Both the position numbers and the translations under genes were made by a program. A stretch of 52,240 bases of DNA, taken from positions 5,540 through 57,779 of the forward strand of contig MENK01000010.1 of the NCBI GenBank assembly GCA_001768235.1. Reading direction: 5' to 3'. The notes below the pieces were generated by a model. It saw only the letters and a list, made by a program, of their open reading frames with translations. It did no database searches and was not told the origin of the DNA. The stretch comes from Bacteroidetes bacterium GWB2_32_14. GTDB lineage: Bacteria > Bacteroidota > Bacteroidia > Bacteroidales > UBA12077. Positions 43,351-52,189 of the stretch are shown here, piece after piece (position 1 is the first letter of the stretch; each line of letters begins with the position of its first letter).

Positions 43351-44724
43351 ATGAAAACCAAAGCAGGAAATATTTTAGTTATTGATGATAACGATTATGT
43401 TTTAAAAACAATACATCAACTATTAAAATACGAATGTGAAGCAATACATACTATAAAAAATCCTAACCAGATACATTCCATATTATTAAAAGAAAGTTTT
43501 GATGTTATCGTGTTAGATATGAATTTCAAAGCAGGTGTAAATTCAGGTAATGAAGGTTTATTTTGGCTCGATGAGATATTAAAAATTGATAAAAACGCAG
43601 TTGTCATAATGATCACTGCTTATGGTGATATTGAACTGGCTGTTAAAGCAATTAAAAAGGGGGCAACTGATTTTATTACCAAACCCTGGGAAGCCGAAAA
43701 GTTTATTACTACAGTACTCAATGCAATTAAAATAAGCCAATCAAAACGCAAAAATGAAATTCTTGAAATCAGGCAGGAACAATTAAATAAGGATATAAAT
43801 AAACCTTTCGAAAATTTTATTGGCTCATCTGAAAAAATGAAAGATGTTTTTTCGTTAATTGAAAAAGTTTCTAAAACGGATGCCAATATTTTGATTTTAG
43901 GAGAAAATGGTACAGGAAAAGAGCTTATTGCAAGAGAAATTCATAAAAGATCGGAAAGAGCTACAGAGATTTTTATGACTGTTGATATTGCTTCGATGAG
44001 TGAATCGATTATTGAAAGTGAACTTTTTGGTTACGTTAAAGGGGCTTTTACCGATGCCAGGGAAGATCGAATTGGCCGTTTTGAATCAGCATCGGGAGGA
44101 ACTTTATTTCTGGATGAGATTGGCAACCTTTCATTATCGATGCAGGCCAAATTGCTTAATGTTTTGCAAAGCAGAATAATTTATAAAGTTGGAAGCTCAA
44201 AGGAAATTCCGATAGATGTGAGATTGATTTGTGCTACCAATAACAACATTGAAAAAATGATCGAGCAGGGGGAATTTAGAGAAGATTTGTATTACAGAAT
44301 TAATACTATACAAATTCAGTCGCCTCCATTAAGAGAACGAGATCTTGATATCCTCGAACTTGCACAATTTTACCTGAATAAATTTACCGATAAGTATAAT
44401 AAAGGGAATATGCAAGTTTCTAAAGATGCTCAATCAGAATTGTTAAGTTACCCGTGGAAAGGGAATGTGCGTGAGCTAATGCATACAATTGAAAAAGCGG
44501 TTATTTTATCGGATAAAGAAGAATTAAACAGTACTGATTTTTATTTAAAATCATCACAAGAAATTGATACTAAAAATAGATCGAATAAGCTTGAAGATGT
44601 TGAAAAAAGAATTATTGAAGAAGTTCTTGAAAAACACAAATGGAATTTAACAAAAACGGCAAATGAATTAGCTATATCACGTACAACGCTTTATTTAAAG
44701 TTAAAAAAATATGAAATCCAATAA
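43351..44724 (+). CDS. sigma-54-dependent response regulator (NtrC family)
   Basis: A 457-aa activator. The receiver domain (about 5-125) has IDDND and phosphoacceptor Asp56. The AAA+ domain (about 155-390) has GENGTGKE (Walker A), the sigma-54-contacting GAFTDA loop, LDEIG and an R-finger region. A Fis-type helix-turn-helix ends the protein (KTANELAISRTTLYLKLKKY). It activates sigma-54 promoters by ATP hydrolysis. Its gene overlaps the kinase gene by 14 bp, and it diverges from the permeases, whose promoter at 43188 fits its action. Confidence 0.96.
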   Translation: MKTKAGNILVIDDNDYVLKTIHQLLKYECEAIHTIKNPNQIHSILLKESFDVIVLDMNFKAGVNSGNEGLFWLDEILKIDKNAVVIMITAYGDIELAVKAIKKGATDFITKPWEAEKFITTVLNAIKISQSKRKNEILEIRQEQLNKDINKPFENFIGSSEKMKDVFSLIEKVSKTDANILILGENGTGKELIAREIHKRSERATEIFMTVDIASMSESIIESELFGYVKGAFTDAREDRIGRFESASGGTLFLDEIGNLSLSMQAKLLNVLQSRIIYKVGSSKEIPIDVRLICATNNNIEKMIEQGEFREDLYYRINTIQIQSPPLRERDLDILELAQFYLNKFTDKYNKGNMQVSKDAQSELLSYPWKGNVRELMHTIEKAVILSDKEELNSTDFYLKSSQEIDTKNRSNKLEDVEKRIIEEVLEKHKWNLTKTANELAISRTTLYLKLKKYEIQ

Positions 44725-46096
44725 GTTTTATATCAATATTTTTTTAAGGATAATATGCATTGTATTAACCTGTATGTTGTTCGTATATTTAATCTATAGA
44801 GATGATTATATATTTACCACAGGATTTATCGTATTCCTTATTATAGCTCAAACATTTTCACTAATTAAATATGTTAACAGAACAAACAGAGAATTGGCAG
44901 AATTCTTGATTCATCTGCAACAAGGCGATACATCTGTTGTGTTTAGTAAAGATAATATTGAAAAAACATTTAAGGGGCTTAGGGATAGTTTTGAGAGAAT
45001 TAATACAGATGTAAAGCAGGTTATAAAAGAAAAGGAACAAAAAGAACATTACTTAAACTATGTAATTGATAATGTAAAAACAGGATTAATCGCTTTTAAC
45101 GAATCAGGTAGTATCGAATTTGTAAATAATCAGGCCAAAGTATTTTTAAATAAAAAGAACTACAGCTTATTGAACATAAATAATTTAGATGATGAATTGA
45201 TTGATATTTTTACTAATACTAAAGCATCTGAATCGAAGATTATTAAAAAATCGATTAATAACGATTTATATTATCTTTCTTTTTCTTCATCCGAATTTAA
45301 AATAGGAAGCAGGAGATTTAAATTATTTACTATTCATGATGTAAAGCAGGAAATTGAAGCAAACGAAATAGAATCCTGGCAAAAACTTACACGTGTTTTA
45401 ACACACGAAATGATGAATTCTATTACTCCAATAACATCTTTGGCTCATGCTATTAAGCGTTATCTTAAAAACAATGACAAATTGAAGAGTCAAATAGAGA
45501 TTAGTAATGAATTAATTTCTGACATTGTTGAAAATGCTGATATTATTGAAAACAGGGGGAAAGGTTTATTAGAATTTATTGATAACTACCGTACAATAAC
45601 CAAACTGCCAAAACCTAAATTTGAAACACTTGAAATAAGTAAAATTTTGAAAAATAGTGTTCAATTGTTTGATGATGACATAATAAACAAGGATATAAAA
45701 ATTAAGTTAAGTGTAATCCCGGAGAATCAAACCCTGTTTGCCGATAAAGGCATGATTGAACAAGTAATTATCAACTTAATCAAAAATTCTATAGATGCAC
45801 TAAATAGTACTGCAAATCCTGAAATTGAATTAAATTCGTTTATTGATGAAAATAAAAAGATAAAGATTCAGGTAATTGATAATGGTTCGGGAATAACTCC
45901 CGAAGAAATTGAAGATATATTTGTCCCCTTTTATACAACAAAAGAAAACCTGCCTGACGGCAAGGCAGGAGGCTCCGGTATTGGGTTAAGCCTTTCTCGT
46001 CAAATTATGCACCTGCATGGTGGTAATATTTCTGTGAAATCTGCTCCCGGACAAGAAACAGTTTTTAGTTTACATTTTAATATGCCGGGCATATGA
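44711..46096 (+). CDS. sensor histidine kinase (NtrB/PAS type) of the sigma-54 system
   Basis: A 461-aa membrane kinase. Two N-terminal helices (about 8-26, 32-50) are followed by a linker and PAS-like region (IDNVKTGLIAFNESGSIEFV), a DHp H-box LTHEMMNSITPITSL and a HATPase_c domain with N, G1 (DNGSGI) and G2 boxes. Just before the G2 box (GSGIGLSLSRQIM) is an insertion LPDGKAG that is absent from ordinary family members. The DNA under it is a 21-bp palindrome, described separately. The kinase is otherwise intact, so the insertion is probably tolerated. It is the partner of the preceding regulator. Confidence 0.95.
   Translation: MKSNKFYINIFLRIICIVLTCMLFVYLIYRDDYIFTTGFIVFLIIAQTFSLIKYVNRTNRELAEFLIHLQQGDTSVVFSKDNIEKTFKGLRDSFERINTDVKQVIKEKEQKEHYLNYVIDNVKTGLIAFNESGSIEFVNNQAKVFLNKKNYSLLNINNLDDELIDIFTNTKASESKIIKKSINNDLYYLSFSSSEFKIGSRRFKLFTIHDVKQEIEANEIESWQKLTRVLTHEMMNSITPITSLAHAIKRYLKNNDKLKSQIEISNELISDIVENADIIENRGKGLLEFIDNYRTITKLPKPKFETLEISKILKNSVQLFDDDIINKDIKIKLSVIPENQTLFADKGMIEQVIINLIKNSIDALNSTANPEIELNSFIDENKKIKIQVIDNGSGITPEEIEDIFVPFYTTKENLPDGKAGGSGIGLSLSRQIMHLHGGNISVKSAPGQETVFSLHFNMPGI
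45949..45969 (+). repeat. 21-bp palindromic in-frame insertion in the kinase gene
   Basis: CCTGCCT (45949-45955), loop GACGGCA (45956-45962) and AGGCAGG (45963-45969) form a perfect 7-bp stem. Excising exactly these 21 bases gives KEKGSGIGLSLS, the usual sequence at this place. It resembles small protein-coding palindromic elements such as Rickettsia RPEs. No second copy was seen in the window. Confidence 0.78.
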
Positions 46097-46315
46097 ATAT
46101 TTTCAAATCAGATAAAAAACGGGTAAAAAGAGTTCCTCCAAATTTTAAACCCGCGATTTGACATATTAAAGCTGTTAGTCATTAGCAAATAAACTGAAAA
46201 TGATTTGTTCGATTTCTCATTCGATTTAATTTAAAGGCAAACAGAAGAAAATTAAACGAATTATTTATTAACTTGTCAAAGTAATTGTATTCAAAAATAC
46301 TTAAAACAAGGAACC

Positions 46316-48007
46316 ATGGAAAGATCATTTTTTTTATTCCTTATAACATCATTAAGCATAAATTATATGTGTGCACAAGACCGAATTACAGGTAAAACCT
46401 TTGCGACCCGTTCCGAAGTAATTGCAGTACATGGAATGGCTGCAACGAGTCAGCCTTTAGCTACTCAAATTGCTCTTGATATTCTTAAAGAAGGCGGAAA
46501 TGCCATTGACGCTGCTATTGCAGCAAATGCTGCTTTAGGTCTGATGGAACCTACCGGTAATGGAATAGGTGGCGATTTGTTTGCTATTATCTGGGACGCA
46601 AAAACCCAAAAGTTATATGGATTAAATGCAAGCGGGCGATCACCCAAATCGCTTACTCTCGAATATTTTAAGCAAAACGGATATTCAAAGGTGCCTTCTC
46701 ATGGGCCGCTTTCGGTTTCTGTTCCCGGTTGTGTCGATGGTTGGTTCGAAATGCACAAGAAATTTGGCTCAATGAAAATGACCGATATTCTTAAACCCGC
46801 AATTGATTATGCCCGCGAAGGATTTCCGGTAAGCGAACTTATTGCATACTATTGGAACAGCAATTCACGATTTTTAAAAGATTTTGCCGGATTTAAAGAA
46901 ATTTATATGCCCAATGGCAATGTACCACAAAAAGGGGAAATATTTAAAAACCCGTATTTGGCAAATACCCTGGAAAAGATTGCAAATGGCGGGCGCGATG
47001 TTTTTTATAAAGGCGAAATCGCCAGAAAAATTGATGAGTATATGAAACGTCAGGGGGGATTTTTATCATATGATGATCTTGCCAGCCATACATCGGAATG
47101 GATAGAACCAGTTTCTACGAATTACAGAGGATATGATGTTTGGGAATTACCACCAAACGGACAGGGTATTGCTGCTCTTCAGATATTGAATATTCTTGAA
47201 CAGTACGATATAGCATCAATGGGTTTTGGCAGTGCTGAATATCTTCATGTATTAATTGAAGCCAAGAAACTGGCATTCGAAGATCGTGCAAAATATTATG
47301 CCGACCCTTCGTTTGCAAATGTGCCTGTAGAACAATTAATATCAAAGGAATATGCCCTGAAACGTAAAGAGCTGATAAACCCGAATCGTGCAGCCAGAAG
47401 TTATACTCCCGGCGAACTGGAACAGGGAAATACTATTTACATGACAGTTGCCGATCAATACGGGAATATGGTTTCACTAATTCAAAGCAATTACCGCGGA
47501 ATGGGTTCGGGAATGACACCGGAAGGTCTTGGATTTGTTATCCAGGATCGTGGCGAAATGTTTACCCTTGAAGAAGGACATGCAAACTGCTATGCTCCGG
47601 GGAAACGTCCTTTTCATACTATTATTCCTGCTTTTGTTACTAAAGATGGCAAACCATTTATGAGTTTTGGAGTAATGGGTGGAGCCATGCAACCTCAGGG
47701 ACATGTTCAGATTGTTGTAAATATGATTGATTTCGGGATGAACCTTCAGGAAGCAGGAGATGCTCCACGTATGCAACATTTGGGAAGTTCAGAACCAACC
47801 GGTGAAAAAATGACTGATGGAGGAACCCTGGTTCTTGAATCAGGATTTGATTACGAAGTTATTCGTGAATTGATGAAAAAAGGACATAAAATTGCTTACG
47901 ATTTAGGTGGTTATGGAGGTTACCAGGCAATTCTGTGGGACGAGAAAAACGGTGTTTACTATGGTGCTTCCGAATCGCGCAAGGACGGACAAGCTGCAGG
48001 TTATTAG
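46316..48007 (+). CDS. gamma-glutamyltransferase (GGT family)
   Basis: A 563-aa exported enzyme (signal peptide about 1-20, ending MCAQ). It is made as a proenzyme that cleaves itself; the N-terminal threonine of the small chain is Thr373 in QGNTIYMTVADQYGN. Other family marks are GGNAIDAAIAANAALGLMEP and GNGIGGDLFAIIWD (large chain), and PFHTIIPAFV with GVMGGAMQPQGHVQ (small chain). It transfers or hydrolyses the gamma-glutamyl group of glutathione or related peptides in the periplasm. Complete. The cassette-like element begins within 4 bases of its stop. Confidence 0.95.
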   Translation: MERSFFLFLITSLSINYMCAQDRITGKTFATRSEVIAVHGMAATSQPLATQIALDILKEGGNAIDAAIAANAALGLMEPTGNGIGGDLFAIIWDAKTQKLYGLNASGRSPKSLTLEYFKQNGYSKVPSHGPLSVSVPGCVDGWFEMHKKFGSMKMTDILKPAIDYAREGFPVSELIAYYWNSNSRFLKDFAGFKEIYMPNGNVPQKGEIFKNPYLANTLEKIANGGRDVFYKGEIARKIDEYMKRQGGFLSYDDLASHTSEWIEPVSTNYRGYDVWELPPNGQGIAALQILNILEQYDIASMGFGSAEYLHVLIEAKKLAFEDRAKYYADPSFANVPVEQLISKEYALKRKELINPNRAARSYTPGELEQGNTIYMTVADQYGNMVSLIQSNYRGMGSGMTPEGLGFVIQDRGEMFTLEEGHANCYAPGKRPFHTIIPAFVTKDGKPFMSFGVMGGAMQPQGHVQIVVNMIDFGMNLQEAGDAPRMQHLGSSEPTGEKMTDGGTLVLESGFDYEVIRELMKKGHKIAYDLGGYGGYQAILWDEKNGVYYGASESRKDGQAAGY

Positions 48008-48010
48008 GAA

Positions 48011-48770
48011 GTTATATGCCGGCTTTATAAAAATGACAGCTATGAATAGAAACGAACAAGAATACTTATTCAAACTCAGACAGAAAGTTTTTGACCAAAT
48101 TTTGAATGATATTAATAAAAGTACTATTGATGAAATTGTTAAGAAAGACCTTGTAAAATCACATCTTGACAATAAAGCTTCATCAGACTTTCAGAATTAT
48201 TACTTTTTTACTCTGGACAATGAAGAACATTATTTCAACTCGAATGACTTTTTTAAGCAATTTAAGAAACGCTATGCGCTACAAGGTATTGACAACAACT
48301 TTCTTTACAAGCTTGAAGAAAATAAAAAAGTAATTTTAAATAGTATTAGAGCAGATAATTTAGCGCAGCTTTATTTTGACACTTTTAATAAAGCAGTAAT
48401 AAAACATGGAAACGATTTTAAAGAAAAAGACCTTGGTTCATTTTTCTCTAAGCTTGTACATACTTTTTGCCCTGATAGATATTGTGCTTTAGACAACCCA
48501 ATTAAAAATTATTTTGGACTAAAAAAAGAAAGTTTTTTTATTGCATTCTTTATAATCAGTGACGAATATATACATTGGGCAAAAGAAAACAAAAATTTGA
48601 TAAAAATTATAAAAGAAAAATTTAGGCAGGAAGACAAGAAAGGTGTTTTACAATTTGAAAAATTAACTGACCTGAAACTCTTAGACTTAATATTTTGGAC
48701 TAAAGCAAACAGACAATAAAACTAAAGCCGGCACACTTTTCTTATGCCGAGACCGTTAAAAGTTTGTTAG
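48011..48770 (+). mobile_element. cassette-like insertion with 11-bp inverted ends around one gene
   Basis: TGCCGGCTTTA (48017-48027) and TAAAGCCGGCA (48723-48733) are perfect inverted repeats around the unknown gene at 48042. Outside them, GTTATATGCC on the left and GTTAGTG on the right resemble the GTT-beginning core sites of integron cassettes. The right end can fold as an imperfect hairpin: CGGCA/TGCCG nested within AAACT/AGTTT. No integrase is present. A single-gene attC-like cassette is inferred. Confidence 0.5.
48042..48719 (+). CDS. cargo gene of the cassette: hypothetical protein
   Basis: A 225-aa soluble protein, not recognised. ATG at 48042 is chosen over 48033 and over upstream starts that would overlap GGT. 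It is rich in Lys, Asn and Phe, mostly helical, with a core SFFSKLVHTFCPDRYCALDN followed by PIKNYFGLKKESFFIAFFII. That pattern (a helical region, then a P-x-x-x-CALDNPI turn) suggests a DNA-binding or defence-type fold only vaguely. It differs from the surrounding core genes in codon use and in lacking a partner gene. It sits inside the inverted repeats. Confidence 0.8.
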   Translation: MNRNEQEYLFKLRQKVFDQILNDINKSTIDEIVKKDLVKSHLDNKASSDFQNYYFFTLDNEEHYFNSNDFFKQFKKRYALQGIDNNFLYKLEENKKVILNSIRADNLAQLYFDTFNKAVIKHGNDFKEKDLGSFFSKLVHTFCPDRYCALDNPIKNYFGLKKESFFIAFFIISDEYIHWAKENKNLIKIIKEKFRQEDKKGVLQFEKLTDLKLLDLIFWTKANRQ

Positions 48771-48831
48771 TGATATACTTATTTTACTTTACATAGTCTT
48801 TAGAAAAACATTAAAAATAAAAATTGATGTT

Positions 48832-49068
48832 ATGATGTTTAATTTGTTTAAAAAGAAAAAAAGGAAAATCCAACTCAAAGATTTAAACGGAAATCCATTG
48901 AATGTTGGTGATAAAGTTGAGTCTCTCCGCTATGAGCTTGGAATTTGTACCCTCATTGAATCGGAGAATGGATTCGAATACCAATCTGAATCAACAGGAC
49001 AAAAAGTAAGCTATGCAAAGATGATAGATGCTGCAACTACTTTCCAAAAGGTGAAAAAACTGGATTAG
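48832..49068 (+). CDS. small hypothetical protein
   Basis: A 78-aa basic, soluble protein. A lysine-rich start (FKKKKRKIQLKDLNG) is followed by a small SH3-like strand pattern (NPLNVGDKVESLRYELGICTLIES and FEYQSESTGQKVSYAKMID). This is compatible with a tiny beta-barrel domain. Not recognised. It is 15 bp upstream of yidD and likely co-transcribed with it. Confidence 0.75.
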   Translation: MMFNLFKKKKRKIQLKDLNGNPLNVGDKVESLRYELGICTLIESENGFEYQSESTGQKVSYAKMIDAATTFQKVKKLD

Positions 49069-49083
49069 AAAATTTAAAAAACA

Positions 49084-49404
49084 ATGATTTTAAAAACAAT
49101 ATTCAGCATTTTAAAGTTACTCACAGGTTATATCTTCTTAATACCAATTTATTTTTATAAATGGGTGATATCACCATATACACCGGCATCGTGCAGGCAC
49201 ATACCAACATGTTCGCAATATGCTGTTGATGCTATTAAAATGCATGGGCCATTTACGGGTGGCTGGTTAGCTATTAAACGTATTTCAAGATGTCATCCCT
49301 GGGGTACACATGGCTACGACCCTGTTCCAAAGATTATCGTGAAAGAATACAGAACAAAAGAAAAATCGTTTTTTCCTATTTTCAAAAAAAATAAGTTGTC
49401 ATAA
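49084..49404 (+). CDS. yidD: membrane protein insertion efficiency factor YidD
   Basis: A 106-aa protein. After a hydrophobic helix (about 6-26) comes [20 protein letters not shown] and then [20 protein letters not shown], the invariant YidD pattern with conserved cysteines. It assists YidC-dependent insertion of inner-membrane proteins. In many bacteria it lies in the rnpA-yidC operon; here it is separate, as is usual in Bacteroidota. A terminator follows. Confidence 0.96.
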   Translation: MILKTIFSILKLLTGYIFLIPIYFYKWVISPYTPASCRHIPTCSQYAVDAIKMHGPFTGGWLAIKRISRCHPWGTHGYDPVPKIIVKEYRTKEKSFFPIFKKNKLS

Positions 49405-49406
49405 TA

Positions 49407-49438
49407 AAAACTCTACCCGATTATTGAGGCAGAGTTTT
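49407..49438. terminator. bidirectional terminator between yidD and the TonB receptor
   Basis: AAAACTCT (49407-49414) pairs perfectly with AGAGTTTT (49431-49438). T-rich sequence follows on both strands. It separates the two convergent genes. Confidence 0.8.
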
Positions 49439-49449
49439 CTAATTAAAAG

Positions 49450-51693
49450 TTACTTTATTCGATAACGTAACCCCAGGTAAATTATTCTCCCCATAACAGG
49501 GCCCCATATCAATGAGCTATCGAAATATTCACCAAACGGATTTTCATTAGCAAGAATAGGGTTTGGTTGCATATAATTTAGCAAGTTTTCTCCACCCAGG
49601 TAAACTTCAAATTTTTCATTCCAGGTTTTACTTACCTGGGCATTCATTAAATAAAACGAAGGTGAAAATTCATTTAATTGATACTCTGAAGGATTCGACC
49701 CGGTAAACGGTATTCGTTTTCTTCCCTGCCAGTTAATGGTATAATCGAACTTCCAATGTTTTCTGGTCTCGTAAGCCAGGTTAATAAATGCCCTGTGAGA
49801 AGCAACCAATGGCTTATCTTCAAGATTTCCATTGTATGTTGTTTTTACATCATACCAGCGGTAAGCCAAACGCACATCAAGCCGCTTTATCAACTCATAA
49901 TCGAATTGAGCCTGAAAGCTGTTGGCAAAGGATTTTCCTTCCAAATTATAAAAATTGACTTCCTGTGGGTTTTGATCCAAATCAATGATTACCTGTTTTG
50001 AAAAGTCAGTTCTGTAAAAATCGATACTTATGCTCCCATCGCGGTAATCCAACGTGAATTTTTGAGTAAAATTCAATCCGTAATTCCAGGCAACTTCAGG
50101 CTCCAGGCCATAAGGATTATCGTTGTTCTTTCCCTGAATTATAAGTTGACGTGAGCTGGCTAATAATCCGCTGTTTTCAGATAAAATGCTTGCAGTTCTT
50201 TGGCCTCTGCCTGCTGATGCACGCAAAACCGTCTTCTCTGTAATAGCGTATCTTAAATGCAAGCGCGGGGTTAAAAAAGTACCAAAAATATTATGGTAAT
50301 CAGCCCGTAAACCTGCAACTAAGCTAAATTTATCGAGATGCGTGTAGGTGTATTCGAAATAGGCTCCCGGAACCATTTCATTTCTCTTAAAAACAGTATC
50401 GTTAAAATGCTCGTTATAGTTGTCGTACTGAAAACTGGCCCCGGTTCTGAACTTATGGTTTGTGTTACCAATAATTCCCTGGTAAAGCAAATTTGCATAG
50501 GCCATATTTTGTGATGCGTCATATGTATTTAAACCAAAGTAGCTGTTTTGTTCGTGTGTTGTCCACGATAATTGCAATCCGACAGAACGGCCGGGAAAAT
50601 CTTTAAATACTTTTCCTATCTTGGCCCATCCTTCATACCGATTTACATTTACCTGCATACCCCAGGAATTGGTTGTCAATGCATCAGTTTCCGGATCAAA
50701 TTTTAACTGTCCTCCTGTATTGTCAATAAACGTACCTTTAACGCCAAGCTGGGCTTCTAACCCATTTGGATTTTGGTATTTCCACCTGTTTAACCCAATA
50801 TAATAGGTAGATAATGGATTATCGACAAATCCATCCATGTTCTGATCGTGTTTGAAAGAGTTGTTTTTGGTGTGCAATAACAACCCCGTTGACCACTTAT
50901 CATTCACTTTTTGCATTAGATGAAGATTACCTTCAATGTTACCTTCCTGATTCGCATATAAGTTAAAGTACAACCTTTCTGCTTTTTCAGGCTTACGCAA
51001 TTCAACATTTATCTGGCCGGTAATACTTTCGAAACCATTTGCTACAGAACCAGCGCCCTTATTCAATTGAATACTCTCAATCCAGGTTCCTGGCACATAC
51101 GAAAGGCCCGAAATGGCAGATAATCCACGGATATCGGGTATGTTCTCACGGGTAATCTGGACGTATGGCCCGGCTAATCCCAACATCTGAATTTGTTTTG
51201 TTCCGGTTACTGCATCAGTAAATGATACATCAACACTTGGACTGGTTTCAAAACTTTCAGACAAATTACAGCAAGCTGCTTTTTGTAATTCTTTTTCGCC
51301 TAAAACTTCAACTTTTAAAGGTTCTAACAATGAAATCTCTGTTGTTTTTCTTCTATGTACAACAGTAACTTCATCCAGTTTAACTGATGATTTCAACGTA
51401 ATATCAATATTGCTTTTACCAAAAGTCTCAATGGTGTCGTTTTGAAAACCAATAAAACTAACTACCAATAGGTTTGTTTGTTTTAATCGGTAAATACTGA
51501 AATCTCCGTTTTCATCAGTAGTAGTTCCAACAGTGGTTCCTGACCAATAAACATTAGCACTAAAAAGCGGGTGCTTAGTTCCATCTTCGGTTTGCTCATA
51601 TACTTTTCCTTTCAAATATTCCGGACTTTGCTGTGCAAAAATGTTAAATGAAAGGAAAAGCATGAAACATGCTATCCATATAAATTTCTTCAT
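49450..51693 (-). CDS. TonB-dependent outer-membrane receptor, probably for a metal
   Basis: A 747-aa receptor. Signal peptide 1-20 (LFLSFNIFAQ) is followed by a carboxypeptidase-regulatory-like domain (about 25-110), a plug domain (about 125-235, with SESFETSPSVDVSFTDAVTG and QIQMLGLAGPYVQIT), then a 22-strand barrel that ends with an aromatic-rich strand (GRIIYLGLRYRIK). The CarboxypepD_reg-plus-plug layout is typical of Bacteroidota. The HMA-domain gene that precedes it on the same strand points to a metal ligand, likely copper, but a TonB receptor ligand cannot be read from sequence alone. Confidence 0.93.
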   Translation of the reverse strand: MKKFIWIACFMLFLSFNIFAQQSPEYLKGKVYEQTEDGTKHPLFSANVYWSGTTVGTTTDENGDFSIYRLKQTNLLVVSFIGFQNDTIETFGKSNIDITLKSSVKLDEVTVVHRRKTTEISLLEPLKVEVLGEKELQKAACCNLSESFETSPSVDVSFTDAVTGTKQIQMLGLAGPYVQITRENIPDIRGLSAISGLSYVPGTWIESIQLNKGAGSVANGFESITGQINVELRKPEKAERLYFNLYANQEGNIEGNLHLMQKVNDKWSTGLLLHTKNNSFKHDQNMDGFVDNPLSTYYIGLNRWKYQNPNGLEAQLGVKGTFIDNTGGQLKFDPETDALTTNSWGMQVNVNRYEGWAKIGKVFKDFPGRSVGLQLSWTTHEQNSYFGLNTYDASQNMAYANLLYQGIIGNTNHKFRTGASFQYDNYNEHFNDTVFKRNEMVPGAYFEYTYTHLDKFSLVAGLRADYHNIFGTFLTPRLHLRYAITEKTVLRASAGRGQRTASILSENSGLLASSRQLIIQGKNNDNPYGLEPEVAWNYGLNFTQKFTLDYRDGSISIDFYRTDFSKQVIIDLDQNPQEVNFYNLEGKSFANSFQAQFDYELIKRLDVRLAYRWYDVKTTYNGNLEDKPLVASHRAFINLAYETRKHWKFDYTINWQGRKRIPFTGSNPSEYQLNEFSPSFYLMNAQVSKTWNEKFEVYLGGENLLNYMQPNPILANENPFGEYFDSSLIWGPVMGRIIYLGLRYRIK

Positions 51694-51705
51694 GACAGAA
51701 TAATC

Positions 51706-52065
51706 TTAATGAGATTCGACTCCGTCACGGTACAGGCAGCATTTGGGAAGTTTATTATATACTTCATCAGCAGCCTTTACTTTTTCAGTATCGTGGCCTG
51801 CTTCTGCAACTGCCTTGTGAATATCATCGAGAGTTACTTTTTCCGGAACAAAAATAACCTTTAGCATTTGAGTTTGTTTATTCCACTCAGCAAGTTTAAC
51901 CCCTTTTATGAGTGCAGCATTTTCAATTCTGGCTTTACATTGTCCGCAAACTCCCCATACTTTAAATTCGGAAGTTTCTGTTTTTTTCGCATTTTCCTGC
52001 GCGAATACAGAATTAGCAATTAAAATAATTGCAATAATTGAAATTAGTAATAATCTATTTTTCAT
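51706..52065 (-). CDS. exported heavy-metal-associated (HMA) domain protein
   Basis: About 119 aa. The start is the ATG giving MKNRLLLISIIAIILIANSV, a clean signal peptide cleaved near FAQ; an upstream in-frame ATG adds a polar leader and is less likely. The mature part is one HMA fold with the metal-binding CGQC in VWGVCGQCKARIEN, matching the GMxCxxC loop of copper chaperones. A second cysteine pair lies in KCCLYRD near the C-terminus. It is 12 bp upstream of the receptor gene and so probably the first gene of a two-gene metal-handling operon. Confidence 0.92.
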   Translation of the reverse strand: MKNRLLLISIIAIILIANSVFAQENAKKTETSEFKVWGVCGQCKARIENAALIKGVKLAEWNKQTQMLKVIFVPEKVTLDDIHKAVAEAGHDTEKVKAADEVYNKLPKCCLYRDGVESH

Positions 52066-52102
52066 TTCAGTAAATTTTAAATTAAACAAGTGATTAATAG
52101 TT

Positions 52103-52116
52103 GCCTGAATACAGGC
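52103..52116. repeat. short leader hairpin of the metal operon
   Basis: GCCTG (52103-52107), loop AATA, CAGGC (52112-52116): a perfect hairpin 38-51 bases upstream of the HMA start codon on the - strand. It may shape translation or be a protein site. Confidence 0.4.
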
Positions 52117-52167
52117 TGATTAAAACTTACCAAAATGCTATGCGTAGTATGTAAGAGAGCAATTTAT

Positions 52168-52189
52168 CAACCAGGCTGGTTGTTTTTTT
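52168..52189 (+). terminator. terminator-like hairpin at the right edge
   Basis: CAACC, loop AGGCT, GGTTG, then seven T bases form an intrinsic-terminator shape on the + strand. No + strand gene precedes it in the window. The core AACCAGGCTGGTT is also a near-perfect palindrome and could instead be an operator for the divergent metal operon. Confidence 0.5.
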
